A stretch of 33,486 nt of DNA from Clostridia bacterium (GCA_017406805.1 JAFQXU010000028.1:1-33486); one strand, 5' to 3'. Positions 23,551 through 32,812 are shown, counted from the stretch's first letter. Translations and numbers: made by a program. The notes: generated from the letters alone by a model not told the origin.

Positions 23551-23593
23551 TAAAATAAAAAATACTAAATGAATTTTACTTCAATTAGTATTT
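23551..23593 (-). terminator. Possible terminator or attenuator hairpin between the small ORF and spoVAD
   Basis: Outer arms AAATACTA (23560-23567) and TAGTATTT (23586-23593) and inner arms TGAA/TTCA form an AT-rich hairpin. On the minus strand it is followed by a U-rich tract just before the spoVAD ribosome binding site. The small ORF's stop codon lies inside it. Confidence 0.5.
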
Positions 23594-23763
23594 CGATTTT
23601 GTTTGGAATTATTTATTACGTCGGAAGTTTTTTTGTTTTTAGAAGATGTTTTTTTTGTAGTGTTTTTCGTTTTTGAAATTTTGTACATTTCTAAAATTTT
23701 TCTCTTTATAATGTCGTTAAGAGCAAAGGCTGATTCACCATTCTTTGGTTTATTATCATTCAA
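23581..23763 (-). CDS. Small basic protein upstream of spoVAD, hypothetical
   Basis: About 60 residues. The N-terminal half has a plausible helix (FALNDIIKRKILEMYKISK), and the C-terminal half is low-complexity Lys/Thr/Ser/Asn. I chose the TTG at 23763 because AGGTG sits 6 bases before it. A GTG at 23772 in the same frame would itself be part of that ribosome binding site. It resembles no family I know. Its size, basic tail and position before a forespore gene would suit a small spore protein, but this is speculation. It may not be a real gene. Confidence 0.45.
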   Translation of the reverse strand: MNDNKPKNGESAFALNDIIKRKILEMYKISKTKNTTKKTSSKNKKTSDVINNSKQNRNTN

Positions 23764-23772
23764 AATTATCAC

Positions 23773-23959
23773 CTACTTGCAAATTTGAATATGTATATAC
23801 TATTTTATTGTGTTTTATTAATTATATTTTACTAATTTGTCTATAAATATACAATTAAAAAATTTAATATAAAATAATGTAAAAATTTGTAATAAACCCG
23901 AATAATTTAAAATAATGTACAAAACATTGTATAAATTAAAAATATATTTTATATAAATT
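23773..23959. other. AT-rich intergenic region
   Basis: A very AT-rich 187-base gap between the GGGtGRT gene and the small ORF, both on the minus strand. A weak hairpin (TACAA/TTGTA at about 23921-23934) could end the upstream operon. Promoters for the small ORF or spoVAD probably lie here, but the composition makes any single -10 or -35 call unreliable. Confidence 0.4.
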
Positions 23960-24967
23960 TTACTTTAAAGAATTAAACACTGCAACAGCGCATGCAACCG
24001 TTGCACCTACCATAGGGTTGTTTCCCATGCCAATAAAGCCCATCATGTCAACGTGTGCCGGCACGGATGAAGACCCTGCAAATTGAGCGTCTCCGTGCAT
24101 ACGACCCATTGCGTCGGTTAACCCATAAGAAGCCGGCCCGGCACCCATGTTGTCGGGGTGCAGCGTTCTACCTGTTCCTCCTCCGGAAGCAACGGAAAAG
24201 TACGCTTTGCCGTGTTCGGTGGCCCATTTTTTGTATGTTCCTGCCACAATATGTTGAAATCTTGTGGGGTTAGTTGAATTTCCTGTTATTGAAATGTCCG
24301 TTTGTTCGTATTTTAAAATTGCCAGACCTTCCAAAGGCTCATTTGCACCGTAGCATTTTATTTGAGCTCTTTCGCCGTTTGAAAAAGCTTTTTCGGAGAT
24401 TATTTTTAAAGCAGAAGTTTCAAAATCATACTCTGTTTTAACGTAAGTAAAGCCGTTCATTCGCGAGATAATGTAAGCTGCATCTTTTCCAAGCCCGTTT
24501 AGTATTACTTTTAGCGGTGTTTTGCGGGCTTTGTTTGCGGATTTCACAATTCCTATTGCACCTTCTGCGGCGGCAAAAGATTCATGCCCGGCAATAAATG
24601 CAAAACATTTTGTTTCTTCTTTTAAAAGCTTAGATGCCAAATTTCCATGACCGATTCCGACTTGCCTTGTGTCTGCCACGGAACCCGAAATACAAAAAGC
24701 TTGAAGTCCTTCTCCGATGTATTCTGCGGCCTCGGGGGCGGATTTAGCTTTGTTTTTTATTGCAATGGCACATCCCAAAGTATATGCCCAGACGGCATTT
24801 TCAAAAGCAATCGGCTGAATCGATTTTATAATTTTACTTGGAAAAACCCCACTATTTTCGCATATATTTTTCGCTTCTTCCAGATTTTTTATGCCGTTTT
24901 TTTGTAAATGGTTGTTTATTTTGTCTATTCTGCGTGAATACCCTTCAAAAGTTACATTTTCGCCCAT
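23960..24967 (-). CDS. GGGtGRT family protein
   Basis: A 335-residue protein with the family-naming motif GGGTGRT at 262-268, in the context YFSVASGGGTGRTLHPDNMG, and the conserved glycine-rich tail MMGFIGMGNNPMVGATVACA. The biochemical function of the family is not established. It is characteristically paired with an Fe-S scaffold-like gene, as here (29 bases apart), so a role in metal or Fe-S metabolism is inferred from context. GAAAGGA precedes the ATG. It is the last gene of the operon that begins with the PBP gene. Confidence 0.9.
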   Translation of the reverse strand: MGENVTFEGYSRRIDKINNHLQKNGIKNLEEAKNICENSGVFPSKIIKSIQPIAFENAVWAYTLGCAIAIKNKAKSAPEAAEYIGEGLQAFCISGSVADTRQVGIGHGNLASKLLKEETKCFAFIAGHESFAAAEGAIGIVKSANKARKTPLKVILNGLGKDAAYIISRMNGFTYVKTEYDFETSALKIISEKAFSNGERAQIKCYGANEPLEGLAILKYEQTDISITGNSTNPTRFQHIVAGTYKKWATEHGKAYFSVASGGGTGRTLHPDNMGAGPASYGLTDAMGRMHGDAQFAGSSSVPAHVDMMGFIGMGNNPMVGATVACAVAVFNSLK

Positions 24968-24996
24968 AGTTTTTGTCCTTTCGGTAATTTTTTTAT

Positions 24997-25689
24997 TTAT
25001 TCTTTGCGTGGATCAATAAATTTAACTGCGTCGCTGTATCTGCCGTAAATACCCAGCGAAGATTCAAATGCTTCGTTCGGGGATGTTCCATTTTTGATTT
25101 TCTCAAGCATAATCCCGGGATTAATAAATTTGTATCCAATTATTTCGCCGTTTTTATCAAGCCCTAGTGATATTATGTATCCTTCAACGGTTTGCATGTA
25201 ACGTGGTCCTTTATCTTTGGAGCTGAAAATGGTGCCGATTTGTGAGCATTTTCCTTTGCCCAAATCCTCTAAACTTGCGCCAATCGGCAAGCCGCCTTTT
25301 GAAAAAGCGGTTTGTGAGCGCCCGTAAACAAGCTGCAAAAAGATTTCTTTCATTGCATCGTTTATGGCGTCGCAGACCAAATCGGTATTAAGGCATTCCA
25401 AAAGAGTTTTTCCGGGGAGTATTTCTCCTGCCATTGCCGCCGAATGAGTCATTCCGCTGCACCCTATTGTTTCCACAAGTGCTTCTTCCACAATTCCGTT
25501 TTTAACATTTAGCGTTAGTTTGCAGGCTCCTTGCTGCGGCGCGCATTTGCCAACGCCATGCGAAAGCCCCGAAATGTCGCTTATATTTAAAGCTTTTTTC
25601 CAGTTTCCTTCTTCGGGAATAGGCGAAGGCCCGTGATGCGGGCAAGAATTGATTTTGCACATATTGTTGATTTCCTGTGAGCAGTTCAT
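24997..25689 (-). CDS. Fe-S cluster assembly scaffold-like protein (NifU/IscU N-terminal type)
   Basis: A 230-residue protein related to NifU/IscU scaffolds. Cys49 (HGVGKCAPQQGAC), Cys56, Cys77 (ETIGCSGMTHSAAMAGEIL) and Cys106 are candidate ligands. An extra N-terminal stretch holds Cys3, Cys11 and Cys16. It is longer than IscU (about 130 residues), with a C-terminal extension (residues 150-230) typical of the version paired with GGGtGRT proteins. It starts 12 bases after murG, so cell-wall and Fe-S-type genes share one transcript. Actual cluster binding is inferred. Confidence 0.88.
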   Translation of the reverse strand: MNCSQEINNMCKINSCPHHGPSPIPEEGNWKKALNISDISGLSHGVGKCAPQQGACKLTLNVKNGIVEEALVETIGCSGMTHSAAMAGEILPGKTLLECLNTDLVCDAINDAMKEIFLQLVYGRSQTAFSKGGLPIGASLEDLGKGKCSQIGTIFSSKDKGPRYMQTVEGYIISLGLDKNGEIIGYKFINPGIMLEKIKNGTSPNEAFESSLGIYGRYSDAVKFIDPRKE

Positions 25690-25701
25690 ATTTTTTCCTT
25701 T

Positions 25702-26823
25702 CTAATTTTTTATTATTTTTTTGATTATATCATAAATTCTTTCGCAAGAGTCCGTGATTGCAATTCGTTTTAGATTTTTGGAATACTTTTTTGCGATTTT
25801 ACCATCGTTTTCAAAGATTTTAAGAATTTCATCAAACAGTTTTTCCTCGGTTAAATCCTTTTCTTCAATTATACTTGCGGCGTTTTCGTTTACCAGTGCC
25901 ATAGCGTTGTAATATTGGTGGTTTTCCGCAACATTTGGGGAGGGAATTAATATTGCGGGTTTTTGAGACGTTTGCAGTTCGCTAAGAGTTGTTGCGCCGG
26001 CTCTGCAGATAACCAAATCCGCTGCTGCCATGCATTCCGGCATGCTGTCTATGTATTCTTTGATGATAAGTCGTGGGCTTTTTATGTCAATATTTTTACT
26101 TTGCAAAATTTCTTTGAATGGTTTTTGTTTTTTGCCGAAACCGTGAATAAAATTATAATCGGTGTCATTAAAATGTTTTGAAATCAAAGATGCAATCGCC
26201 GTATTTATAGCTTTTGACCCTAAACTTCCGCCAAAAGAAAGTATTGTGGGGCTTTTGCTGTTTATGTTTAGTTTTTTGCAGGCTTCTTCTTTTGTATATG
26301 ATGAGATTTTTTTTCGCACGGGAGTACCTGTGATTTCTGTTTGTATGTTTTTTGGAAGATGTTTTTTCGCTTCTTTGTTTACAATTAAAACTTTTTTCGC
26401 TTTTTTTGCAAGAAGTTTCGTGGTAATTCCCGGGTAAGAGTTTGAATCATGCACCAAAAAGGGTATTCTTAACTTTCCGGCTTGTCTTAAAAATGGCCCG
26501 CTTACGTATCCGCCCGTGCCGATGCATATATCGGGTTTAAAATCTTTTAAAATTTTCTGGGATTCTATACTGGATATAAGTATATTTTTAAGGGTTTTAA
26601 TGTTTTTTTTGAGCGATTCAAAACTTATTTTTCTGGAAAATCCCGAAATTGTTATCCCTTCAAATTTATACCCCGCTTTTTTTACGAGTTCTTCTTCCAT
26701 ACCGCCTTTTGCACCAACGTACAGAATTTCGGCGTCGGGATTTTTTTCTTTAACGTAATCGGCAATCGCCAAAGCAGGATTTATATGTCCTGCTGTGCCG
26801 CCGCCCACAAATACTATTTTCAA
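25702..26823 (-). CDS. murG: Lipid II synthase MurG (UDP-GlcNAc transferase)
   Basis: A 373-residue GT-B glycosyltransferase. The N-terminal loop GGGTAGHINPALAIA (7-21) binds the lipid-linked acceptor and diphosphate. SFGGSLGSKAIN begins the C-terminal domain, and MAAADLVICRAGATTLSELQ with PSPNVAENHQYYNA forms the UDP-GlcNAc site. It adds GlcNAc to lipid I at the inner membrane face to make lipid II. The start is TTG with GGGGGT upstream. It sits between ftsW/spoVE and the scaffold gene with gaps of 21 and 12 bases. Confidence 0.96.
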   Translation of the reverse strand: MKIVFVGGGTAGHINPALAIADYVKEKNPDAEILYVGAKGGMEEELVKKAGYKFEGITISGFSRKISFESLKKNIKTLKNILISSIESQKILKDFKPDICIGTGGYVSGPFLRQAGKLRIPFLVHDSNSYPGITTKLLAKKAKKVLIVNKEAKKHLPKNIQTEITGTPVRKKISSYTKEEACKKLNINSKSPTILSFGGSLGSKAINTAIASLISKHFNDTDYNFIHGFGKKQKPFKEILQSKNIDIKSPRLIIKEYIDSMPECMAAADLVICRAGATTLSELQTSQKPAILIPSPNVAENHQYYNAMALVNENAASIIEEKDLTEEKLFDEILKIFENDGKIAKKYSKNLKRIAITDSCERIYDIIKKIIKN

Positions 26824-26844
26824 ATTTATTTACCCCCAAAAAAA

Positions 26845-28065
26845 CTAATTTTTTTCCATTCTTGACGTTCTGGAAATAGAAAGAATTATGCCCATCTGCG
26901 CCAAAAGCATCAAAAGTGAAGTGCCACCATAGCTAAAAAACGGTAAGCTGATGCCTGTGTTTGGTATGGTGTTTGTTACAACGGCGATATTTAATATAAC
27001 TTGCAATCCGACTTGCGCTGTAAGCCCTATTCCAAGCAGAGAGCCGAATTTATCTTTTGCTTTCATGGAGATTATCATTCCTCGCCAGACCAAAAGGGCA
27101 AAAAGTATAAGTATTATAACCGCTCCCACAAAACCAAGTTCTTCGCATACCACCGAAAAAATAAAATCGTTTTGCGGTTCCGGTATAAATAAATATTTTT
27201 GTCTGGAATGTCCTAAACCAAGCCCTAAAAGCCCGCCGGAACCAATGGCGTAAAGCCCCTGCTTTGTTTGCCATGTATCTACTCCGGCCGCAGGGGAAAA
27301 TGGGTCAAGCCAGCCGGCGATTCGGTTGTTTGCATATGTTAATTTGTTGGTAAAAAGCACTAAGTAAAGCAGTGCTGATGCTATGCTGCCAAGTACCATA
27401 CCGAACCATTTTAACTTTACCCCGCCAATGAAAAGCATTCCTGCGGCAAGCAAAATAACTATAACCGAGCAAGAAATGTGTGGCTCCAGTGCAAGCAAAA
27501 GTATTGTTGGTGCCAAAATTATAAGGTAGGGTAAAATTCCGTATTTAAATGTGTGCATGCGGTTGAAATTTAAAGTTATAAAATGTGCAAAAGATACAAC
27601 TATTGCAAATTTTGTTATTTCTGAAGCTTGAAAGCTAAACGAACCAAGCTGTATCCACCTGTGTACTCCGTTTATTGCGGGCATTACCAATACTAAAATT
27701 AAAAGTACAAAGGAAGCTATTAAAATTGGTACCGCCCATTTGTGAAAATAATTATAATCGACACAAGAAATCGCCATCATGGCAATAACGCCCAATACGG
27801 CAAATATCAGCTGATTTCTGATAAAATAAAAACTGTCGCCGCCATGCAGATAATATGCGTTTGGGTAGCTGGCGGAAAACATCATAACAAGACCGATTAC
27901 AAGAATAGTCATAACCAAAAACAAAAAAGGTATGTCTATTCCCGATTTAATAGAAAATATTTCAGAAAGAAATTTAAAATTTTCTTTGTTAATTCCTGAT
28001 TTTCTCTTTTTTAATTTTTTTTCTGTGTGCTTTTCGGTATGTTTTTTTATTTTAATGCCTATCAT
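26845..28065 (-). CDS. ftsW: SEDS-family peptidoglycan polymerase FtsW/SpoVE
   Basis: A 406-residue polytopic membrane protein with about ten predicted helices after a Lys-rich cytoplasmic N-terminus of about 45 residues. SEDS hallmarks are NRIAGWLDPFSP, PEPQNDFIFSVVCEELGFVG and NTGISLPFFSYGGTSLL. It polymerises glycan strands from lipid II in partnership with a class B PBP, and the PBP gene is two genes upstream. Sequence alone does not separate FtsW (division) from SpoVE (spore cortex); the SpoVD-like PBP in the same operon makes either possible. Confidence 0.93.
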   Translation of the reverse strand: MIGIKIKKHTEKHTEKKLKKRKSGINKENFKFLSEIFSIKSGIDIPFLFLVMTILVIGLVMMFSASYPNAYYLHGGDSFYFIRNQLIFAVLGVIAMMAISCVDYNYFHKWAVPILIASFVLLILVLVMPAINGVHRWIQLGSFSFQASEITKFAIVVSFAHFITLNFNRMHTFKYGILPYLIILAPTILLLALEPHISCSVIVILLAAGMLFIGGVKLKWFGMVLGSIASALLYLVLFTNKLTYANNRIAGWLDPFSPAAGVDTWQTKQGLYAIGSGGLLGLGLGHSRQKYLFIPEPQNDFIFSVVCEELGFVGAVIILILFALLVWRGMIISMKAKDKFGSLLGIGLTAQVGLQVILNIAVVTNTIPNTGISLPFFSYGGTSLLMLLAQMGIILSISRTSRMEKN

Positions 28066-28093
28066 TATGAGTTTTTGCTCCTTTTTTATGATG

Positions 28094-29137
28094 TTACATT
28101 GCGTATGTGATGAGTAACACGGTTAAAATTCCCAAAATGCATGTTGAAATGCTGGCTACGGTGCAGATTTTTGTTTCGTTCCAGCCGCACATTTCAAAGT
28201 GGTGGTGAAGCGGGCTCATTTTAAAAAGCCTTTTTCCGTGAGATATTTTAAAGTAAATAACTTGCAGTATAACGGAGAGCATTTCAAGAATGTAAACTCC
28301 GCAAAGAATTATTAAAGGTACATATAGCCCGCCGCCGATGCAAAGCATACATATAAACGAGCCTAAAAATAGCGAGCCTGTATCACCCATAAATATTTTT
28401 GCGGGGTAAAAATTCCAGAAAAGAAATCCCAAACATCCCCCGGCCAGTGCTGCGGCTTCTATGCTAAGGCCAAACATTCCCAAAATATTTAATATTATCA
28501 TGCAAAAAATTGCTATAAAAAATGCTATCGATGCGCAAAGCCCGTCTATGCCATCGGTTAGGTTTGCGGCATTGGTTATGCCAACTATTACCAGTGCAAA
28601 TATTGTCCAGTAAAATACCCCAAAATCTACGCTCCCAAAAAACGGTATTTTTACAGATGTTAAATCAGAAACCCCGTTTTGCAAGTTTACATAGTGAATT
28701 GCTAAGAAGTATAGTAAAGTAATTCCAAACTGAAAAATTAATTTTTGTTTTGGAGAAAGCCCTTTGTTTTGTTTTTTTGCTATTTTTACGAAATCATCAA
28801 ACATTCCAACCAAGCCATTTGCAAAAGCTGCACCGAGCCCTGCAAATATTTTAACCATCATAAGCGGAGTTTCCGTAACATTTACCCCAAAATAATCAGA
28901 CAGCAAGTAATACCCCGGTACGCAAATTGCCGTTGAAATTGTTATTCCTATTATAAACATTATTCCGCCCATGGTGGGTGTCCCTTCTTTGCTTTTGTGC
29001 CAAGAAGGCCCGATTTCTAGGATTTTTTGTCCATATTTTAGTTTTTGTAAGTATGGTATTAATATTTTCCCTAAGAATAATGTTATTAAGAAAGAAAATA
29101 TTATTGCACCAATAGCTGAAATTGAGTAAGAATTCAA
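28094..29137 (-). CDS. mraY: Phospho-MurNAc-pentapeptide transferase MraY
   Basis: A 347-residue polytopic enzyme that makes lipid I from UDP-MurNAc-pentapeptide and undecaprenyl phosphate. Active-site motifs are GMFDDFVKI, NAANLTDGIDGLC, FMGDTGSLFLGSF and MSPLHHHFE. I chose the TTG at 29137 because GGAGG lies 9 bases before it. A longer frame to a TTG at 29170 would place that ribosome binding site inside the gene and has no site of its own. It lies between the PBP and ftsW genes. Confidence 0.95.
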   Translation of the reverse strand: MNSYSISAIGAIIFSFLITLFLGKILIPYLQKLKYGQKILEIGPSWHKSKEGTPTMGGIMFIIGITISTAICVPGYYLLSDYFGVNVTETPLMMVKIFAGLGAAFANGLVGMFDDFVKIAKKQNKGLSPKQKLIFQFGITLLYFLAIHYVNLQNGVSDLTSVKIPFFGSVDFGVFYWTIFALVIVGITNAANLTDGIDGLCASIAFFIAIFCMIILNILGMFGLSIEAAALAGGCLGFLFWNFYPAKIFMGDTGSLFLGSFICMLCIGGGLYVPLIILCGVYILEMLSVILQVIYFKISHGKRLFKMSPLHHHFEMCGWNETKICTVASISTCILGILTVLLITYAM

Positions 29138-29198
29138 AATTATCTGCCTCCGTTTTATTAGTTTCCCCAAAATTTATTATAAATTATAACATATTTTT

Positions 29199-31421
29199 TT
29201 ATGTTATGCGATCTTTGTGAATGAATCCCACGGTTATGGTTGTTCCCGGTGAAACTTCGGTCCCCTCGGGAATGCTTTGTGTGGCAGATACCACGTTAGA
29301 TTCCGTCAGGTTTTGTCCCGAAATTTTTACATTAAGATTTGCCGAATGAGAAATTTTATTAACTTCAAACAGTGACAGGCCAGTTAGTTTTGGGACTTTA
29401 ACAGTTTTTGACTTGCTTTCGTTGTCGGTGTAAAGTACAATCGTTCCGCCTTGAACAATTTGTTCTGAGGGTGATGGTATTTGCGAAATAACGTTTTCTC
29501 CATTTCCTATAATTACGGGTTTTAACCCTGCATTTATGGAGATATTTTTTGCTTCACTTATATTTTTCCCGATTGTGTTTGGTGTTTTGTTTCCAAGTTT
29601 TTCTCTTTCTTCTTCGGTGTAAATTTTTTCTATTCCCATGTACGGCAAAATATCTTGCATTGCTTTGGCAAACACAGGTGCCGCAACTGCACTTCCGTAG
29701 TAATAATCTCCTTTTGGCGTATCAAAAAACACAAGCATTGCGATTTTTGGGTCGTCCGCCGGTGCAAATCCGCAAAAAGAAGAAATATAATCTTTTTGCC
29801 CTGCTGTGCTAAGGCCTATTTTTTCGGAAGTTCCTGTTTTTCCGGCAATTCTGTATCCTGGGATGTAAGCATTTTTTGCGGCACCGCTTGTTGCGTTTTT
29901 GTAAAGCATGTCTATCACTCTTTGGGAGGTTTTTTCCGATATAACCTTTCTTTTTATAATTGGGTCAATTGTTTTAACTATGTTTCCGTTTTCGTCCAAA
30001 ATTTCTTTTACCACATGCGGTTGTACCAGATTTCCTCCGTTTGCGATTGTGGCCGCAGCGGTAATCATTTGTATCGGTGTTATACTAAAGTTTTGGCCCA
30101 TGGAAGCAACGGCTAAGTCCGTTAAATTCATTTTGCCGTCTTTATTAAAGAAAATGTCGCTTGATTCACCGGGCAAATCTATGTCTGTTTTGTTATGAAA
30201 GCCAAATGATTTGTAAAAATTAAAGAAGTTTTCCACGCCAATTCTTTGCCCAAGCATTATGAATGCAGGATTACAGGAATGGCAAAGGGCTTCCACAAAG
30301 TTTTGTGTTCCGTGTCCGCTTCGTTTATGGCACCTGATTGATTGAGCGCCTTCCGACGGTTTTATGGAGCCGTTACAAGTGAATGTGGATTGCTCGTTGA
30401 CAACGTCCATTTCAAGCCCCATTGAAGCCGTAACCATTTTAAATACCGAGCCGGGATAGTACGTATCGCTAACGGCTTTGTTACGCCATTGTTTGCTTAG
30501 GGCTTCGGCTTTTTCTTTTGCTTTTTCTTCTTCAGGAAGTGCTTCTATGCGTGCTTCTTCTGCCGGGTCGGCAATTTTAAACGGTTCGTTTGGGTCAAAG
30601 TCACCTTTTACTGCCATGCCTAGAATTTCGCCTGTTTTAACGTCCATGGCAATAGCTGCGCCTCTGTTTTTTACTTTGTGATTTATAATTCCTTCTTCCA
30701 GGTTTTTCTCCATGAAGTGTTGAATTGTTTCGTCGATGGAAAGTTTTAAACTTTGCCCCGGTTTAGAGGGTATTATTTGCTCGTAGTCAAAAGGCATTTC
30801 AGTGCCGATTGCATTTTTTGCGGTGACGATTCTTCCGGGTTCACCTTTTAATGTTTTTTCGTAAAAAGCCTCTATACCGGCCAGCCCCTGGCTATCCGCA
30901 CCGGTGAAGCCAATTAACGGTGCTGCAAATTTTCCATATGGGTAAAAACGCTTAAAATCTTCAATTAATCTTACTCCGCTGGCGATCTTGTTTTTGCTTT
31001 TAAACTCTACGATTTTGTTTTTTGTTTCACTGTCTATTTTTCTTTTTATTACTGTGTAGCACGAATTTTTTTGGGAAAGCTCTTGCAGTTTTTCAACCGG
31101 GATTTCTAAAATTTCAGAAAGCCCTTTGCAAATTTTTTCTCTTTTTTCCTGCGAATTTATATATGCCGGCTCCAATACCACCGTCCATACGGTAGCGCTT
31201 TGAGCCAGTGGTTTCATGTTTCTGTCGTATATGCTTCCGCGCATGGCACTTATTTTTGTGTCGGCAAGTTGCTGTTCAGAAGCCATTTTTTGTAAAAATT
31301 CTCCTTGAAATAGCTGCAATGTGATTAGCCTGAGTGTTAATGCGGAAAATCCGAAAAACACCAGAAATCCCAAAACAACAAGTGACCTTCGCCACATTCT
31401 TACGGTTGTTCCTTTAGACAA
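29199..31421 (-). CDS. spoVD: Class B penicillin-binding protein with two PASTA domains (SpoVD/FtsI type)
   Basis: A 740-residue protein. A membrane helix (about 14-36) is followed by the PBP dimerisation domain (about 55-215) and the transpeptidase domain. The latter has SVFK (catalytic Ser325), SCN (382-384) and KTGT (528-531). A charged insert (about 287-310) precedes the active serine. Two PASTA repeats (about 613-668 and 672-733) close the protein. It cross-links septal or cortex peptidoglycan. The start is TTG, supported by GAGGTG 8 bases upstream; a later ATG (residue 9) has no such site. It is the first gene of the six-gene minus-strand operon. The SpoVD versus FtsI/PbpB choice is tentative. 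Confidence 0.92.
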   Translation of the reverse strand: MSKGTTVRMWRRSLVVLGFLVFFGFSALTLRLITLQLFQGEFLQKMASEQQLADTKISAMRGSIYDRNMKPLAQSATVWTVVLEPAYINSQEKREKICKGLSEILEIPVEKLQELSQKNSCYTVIKRKIDSETKNKIVEFKSKNKIASGVRLIEDFKRFYPYGKFAAPLIGFTGADSQGLAGIEAFYEKTLKGEPGRIVTAKNAIGTEMPFDYEQIIPSKPGQSLKLSIDETIQHFMEKNLEEGIINHKVKNRGAAIAMDVKTGEILGMAVKGDFDPNEPFKIADPAEEARIEALPEEEKAKEKAEALSKQWRNKAVSDTYYPGSVFKMVTASMGLEMDVVNEQSTFTCNGSIKPSEGAQSIRCHKRSGHGTQNFVEALCHSCNPAFIMLGQRIGVENFFNFYKSFGFHNKTDIDLPGESSDIFFNKDGKMNLTDLAVASMGQNFSITPIQMITAAATIANGGNLVQPHVVKEILDENGNIVKTIDPIIKRKVISEKTSQRVIDMLYKNATSGAAKNAYIPGYRIAGKTGTSEKIGLSTAGQKDYISSFCGFAPADDPKIAMLVFFDTPKGDYYYGSAVAAPVFAKAMQDILPYMGIEKIYTEEEREKLGNKTPNTIGKNISEAKNISINAGLKPVIIGNGENVISQIPSPSEQIVQGGTIVLYTDNESKSKTVKVPKLTGLSLFEVNKISHSANLNVKISGQNLTESNVVSATQSIPEGTEVSPGTTITVGFIHKDRIT

Positions 31422-31475
31422 TATCTATGCACCTCAAAAATTTTAGATTATCTTAGATTTTAATTTAACATTTTC

Positions 31476-31504
31476 ATTTTAATACTTATTTGGAATTTAA
31501 ACAA
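31476..31504 (-). promoter_or_regulatory. Candidate promoter of the cell-wall operon
   Basis: Minus-strand TTGTTT (31499-31504), a 17-base spacer and TAAAAT (31476-31481). An acceptable but not strong match in an AT-rich gap; no mraZ-type box is seen. Confidence 0.4.
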
Positions 31505-31609
31505 GTTAGTACAGAAAATATTTTATTGATTTAATTAAAAAAACTATTGAATTATTTTTTGTTGTGTTTTACCATAATATTGAAAATATACGAAAAGGGG
31601 TGGCATTAA

Positions 31610-32812
31610 ATGATAAAAAAATATGAAAAACAGTTAGAAAATAAAACTGTGAGCATCAAAAAAATCTATGAATGGTTAAATGATTTTTTATCAGCAATAA
31701 GTTTAAAATTCAAAAATGGCGGTAAACTTACTAAAAAATTTGAAAGTATAGTAAATAAAGAATTTAACGATTGTAAAAAAGAGTATTCAAACTATATTTC
31801 TTTAGAAAAAAATATATTAAAATTGGCACATAAACGTAAAAAAATTTGTGAGCAACTAAATAAATCAAATGAACAGGTTGCTAAACTTGTTTTAGATTGT
31901 AAAATTATATGCTCGGGGAATAATATAAGCAAGATAGCTGATTTTAGAAGAGTTAACAATAAAAAGTTAAACATAAAAGAAATTGAAACCATTTTGAATA
32001 GTCCCAGTTTTTCAGACGAAGACTTTGCAGAATTTAAAAATTTATATACAAGAGGAAATCCGAATTTAATGGGGCTATGCAATATTTATGATAATAGTAA
32101 AGAATCACTGAAAGGGGATTTAAAAAGAATAAAAAAAGAAAGCAAAATTAAATCGATTGCTTCTGCCATAATAAAAAAGAAAGACTTAGAAAAAAATAAT
32201 AAAGAAATTTTGATTAAGTATTATAAAAAAGTCGTTCCATTTTTAGATGAAAAATTAGATAAATTTAAAAAAGTATTAAGTGGCAATGGAATGGATCCCC
32301 AAGGAATGAAGGATATTCAGGCGATTGAAAAAATGATAACATGCTGGAAAAGTGATTATAATTTAGAAAAAATTGAAAAAGCTTATACAAATGCGAATTA
32401 TTGTCGTAATCTTGGCTTAAAATTAAGTAAACTTTGCAATAATTACGGCATATCTATGACTAACGATATACCAACATTATTTATGCAACTTTCAACTAGG
32501 CTAACAATGATGCTTAAAGATTTTAACAGTAAAAATGTTGCGTTTCATAAAGATTCCAGAAATCGAATTAGTGAATGGATTGAGGATTTTCAACAAAAGT
32601 ATGTAGAGATAACAAAAAATTTTTCAGAAGTACGTCCTGTACAATCGGGAAATCAAAAGATTATTTTTCCGGTCGATATTGTGGATTTCAGCAATAAAAT
32701 TCGTAATTTATCAAATAAAGTGGAAGCTTTTTCAAAAGAGCTAAACTTGCAATTTGGGGAAGAGCTACAGACTATTAGTATGCAATTCACGAAAATTTGC
32801 CCAAGTCATTAA
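31610..32812 (+). CDS. Helical protein of unknown function, 400 residues
   Basis: Not recognised. It is almost wholly alpha-helical by composition, rich in Lys, Asn, Ile and Glu, with no signal peptide, membrane helix or known motif. Segments resembling long helical bundles (residues 45-105, 190-240, 300-400) are separated by short loops. GGGGTGG precedes the ATG. It lies between the divergent cell-wall operon and rpsL, an unusual guest at the head of the str operon. It is visibly more AT-rich in codon use than its neighbours. Its style (soluble, Lys-rich, helical, no homolog recognised) recalls the unknown proteins of the injection-system region, but there is no sequence link I can show. Confidence 0.7.
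   Translation: MIKKYEKQLENKTVSIKKIYEWLNDFLSAISLKFKNGGKLTKKFESIVNKEFNDCKKEYSNYISLEKNILKLAHKRKKICEQLNKSNEQVAKLVLDCKIICSGNNISKIADFRRVNNKKLNIKEIETILNSPSFSDEDFAEFKNLYTRGNPNLMGLCNIYDNSKESLKGDLKRIKKESKIKSIASAIIKKKDLEKNNKEILIKYYKKVVPFLDEKLDKFKKVLSGNGMDPQGMKDIQAIEKMITCWKSDYNLEKIEKAYTNANYCRNLGLKLSKLCNNYGISMTNDIPTLFMQLSTRLTMMLKDFNSKNVAFHKDSRNRISEWIEDFQQKYVEITKNFSEVRPVQSGNQKIIFPVDIVDFSNKIRNLSNKVEAFSKELNLQFGEELQTISMQFTKICPSH

Noticed and set aside
29138-29170. Upstream TTG start for mraY
   Set aside because: It lacks a ribosome binding site, and the clear GGAGG lies inside that extension, correctly spaced for the TTG at 29137.
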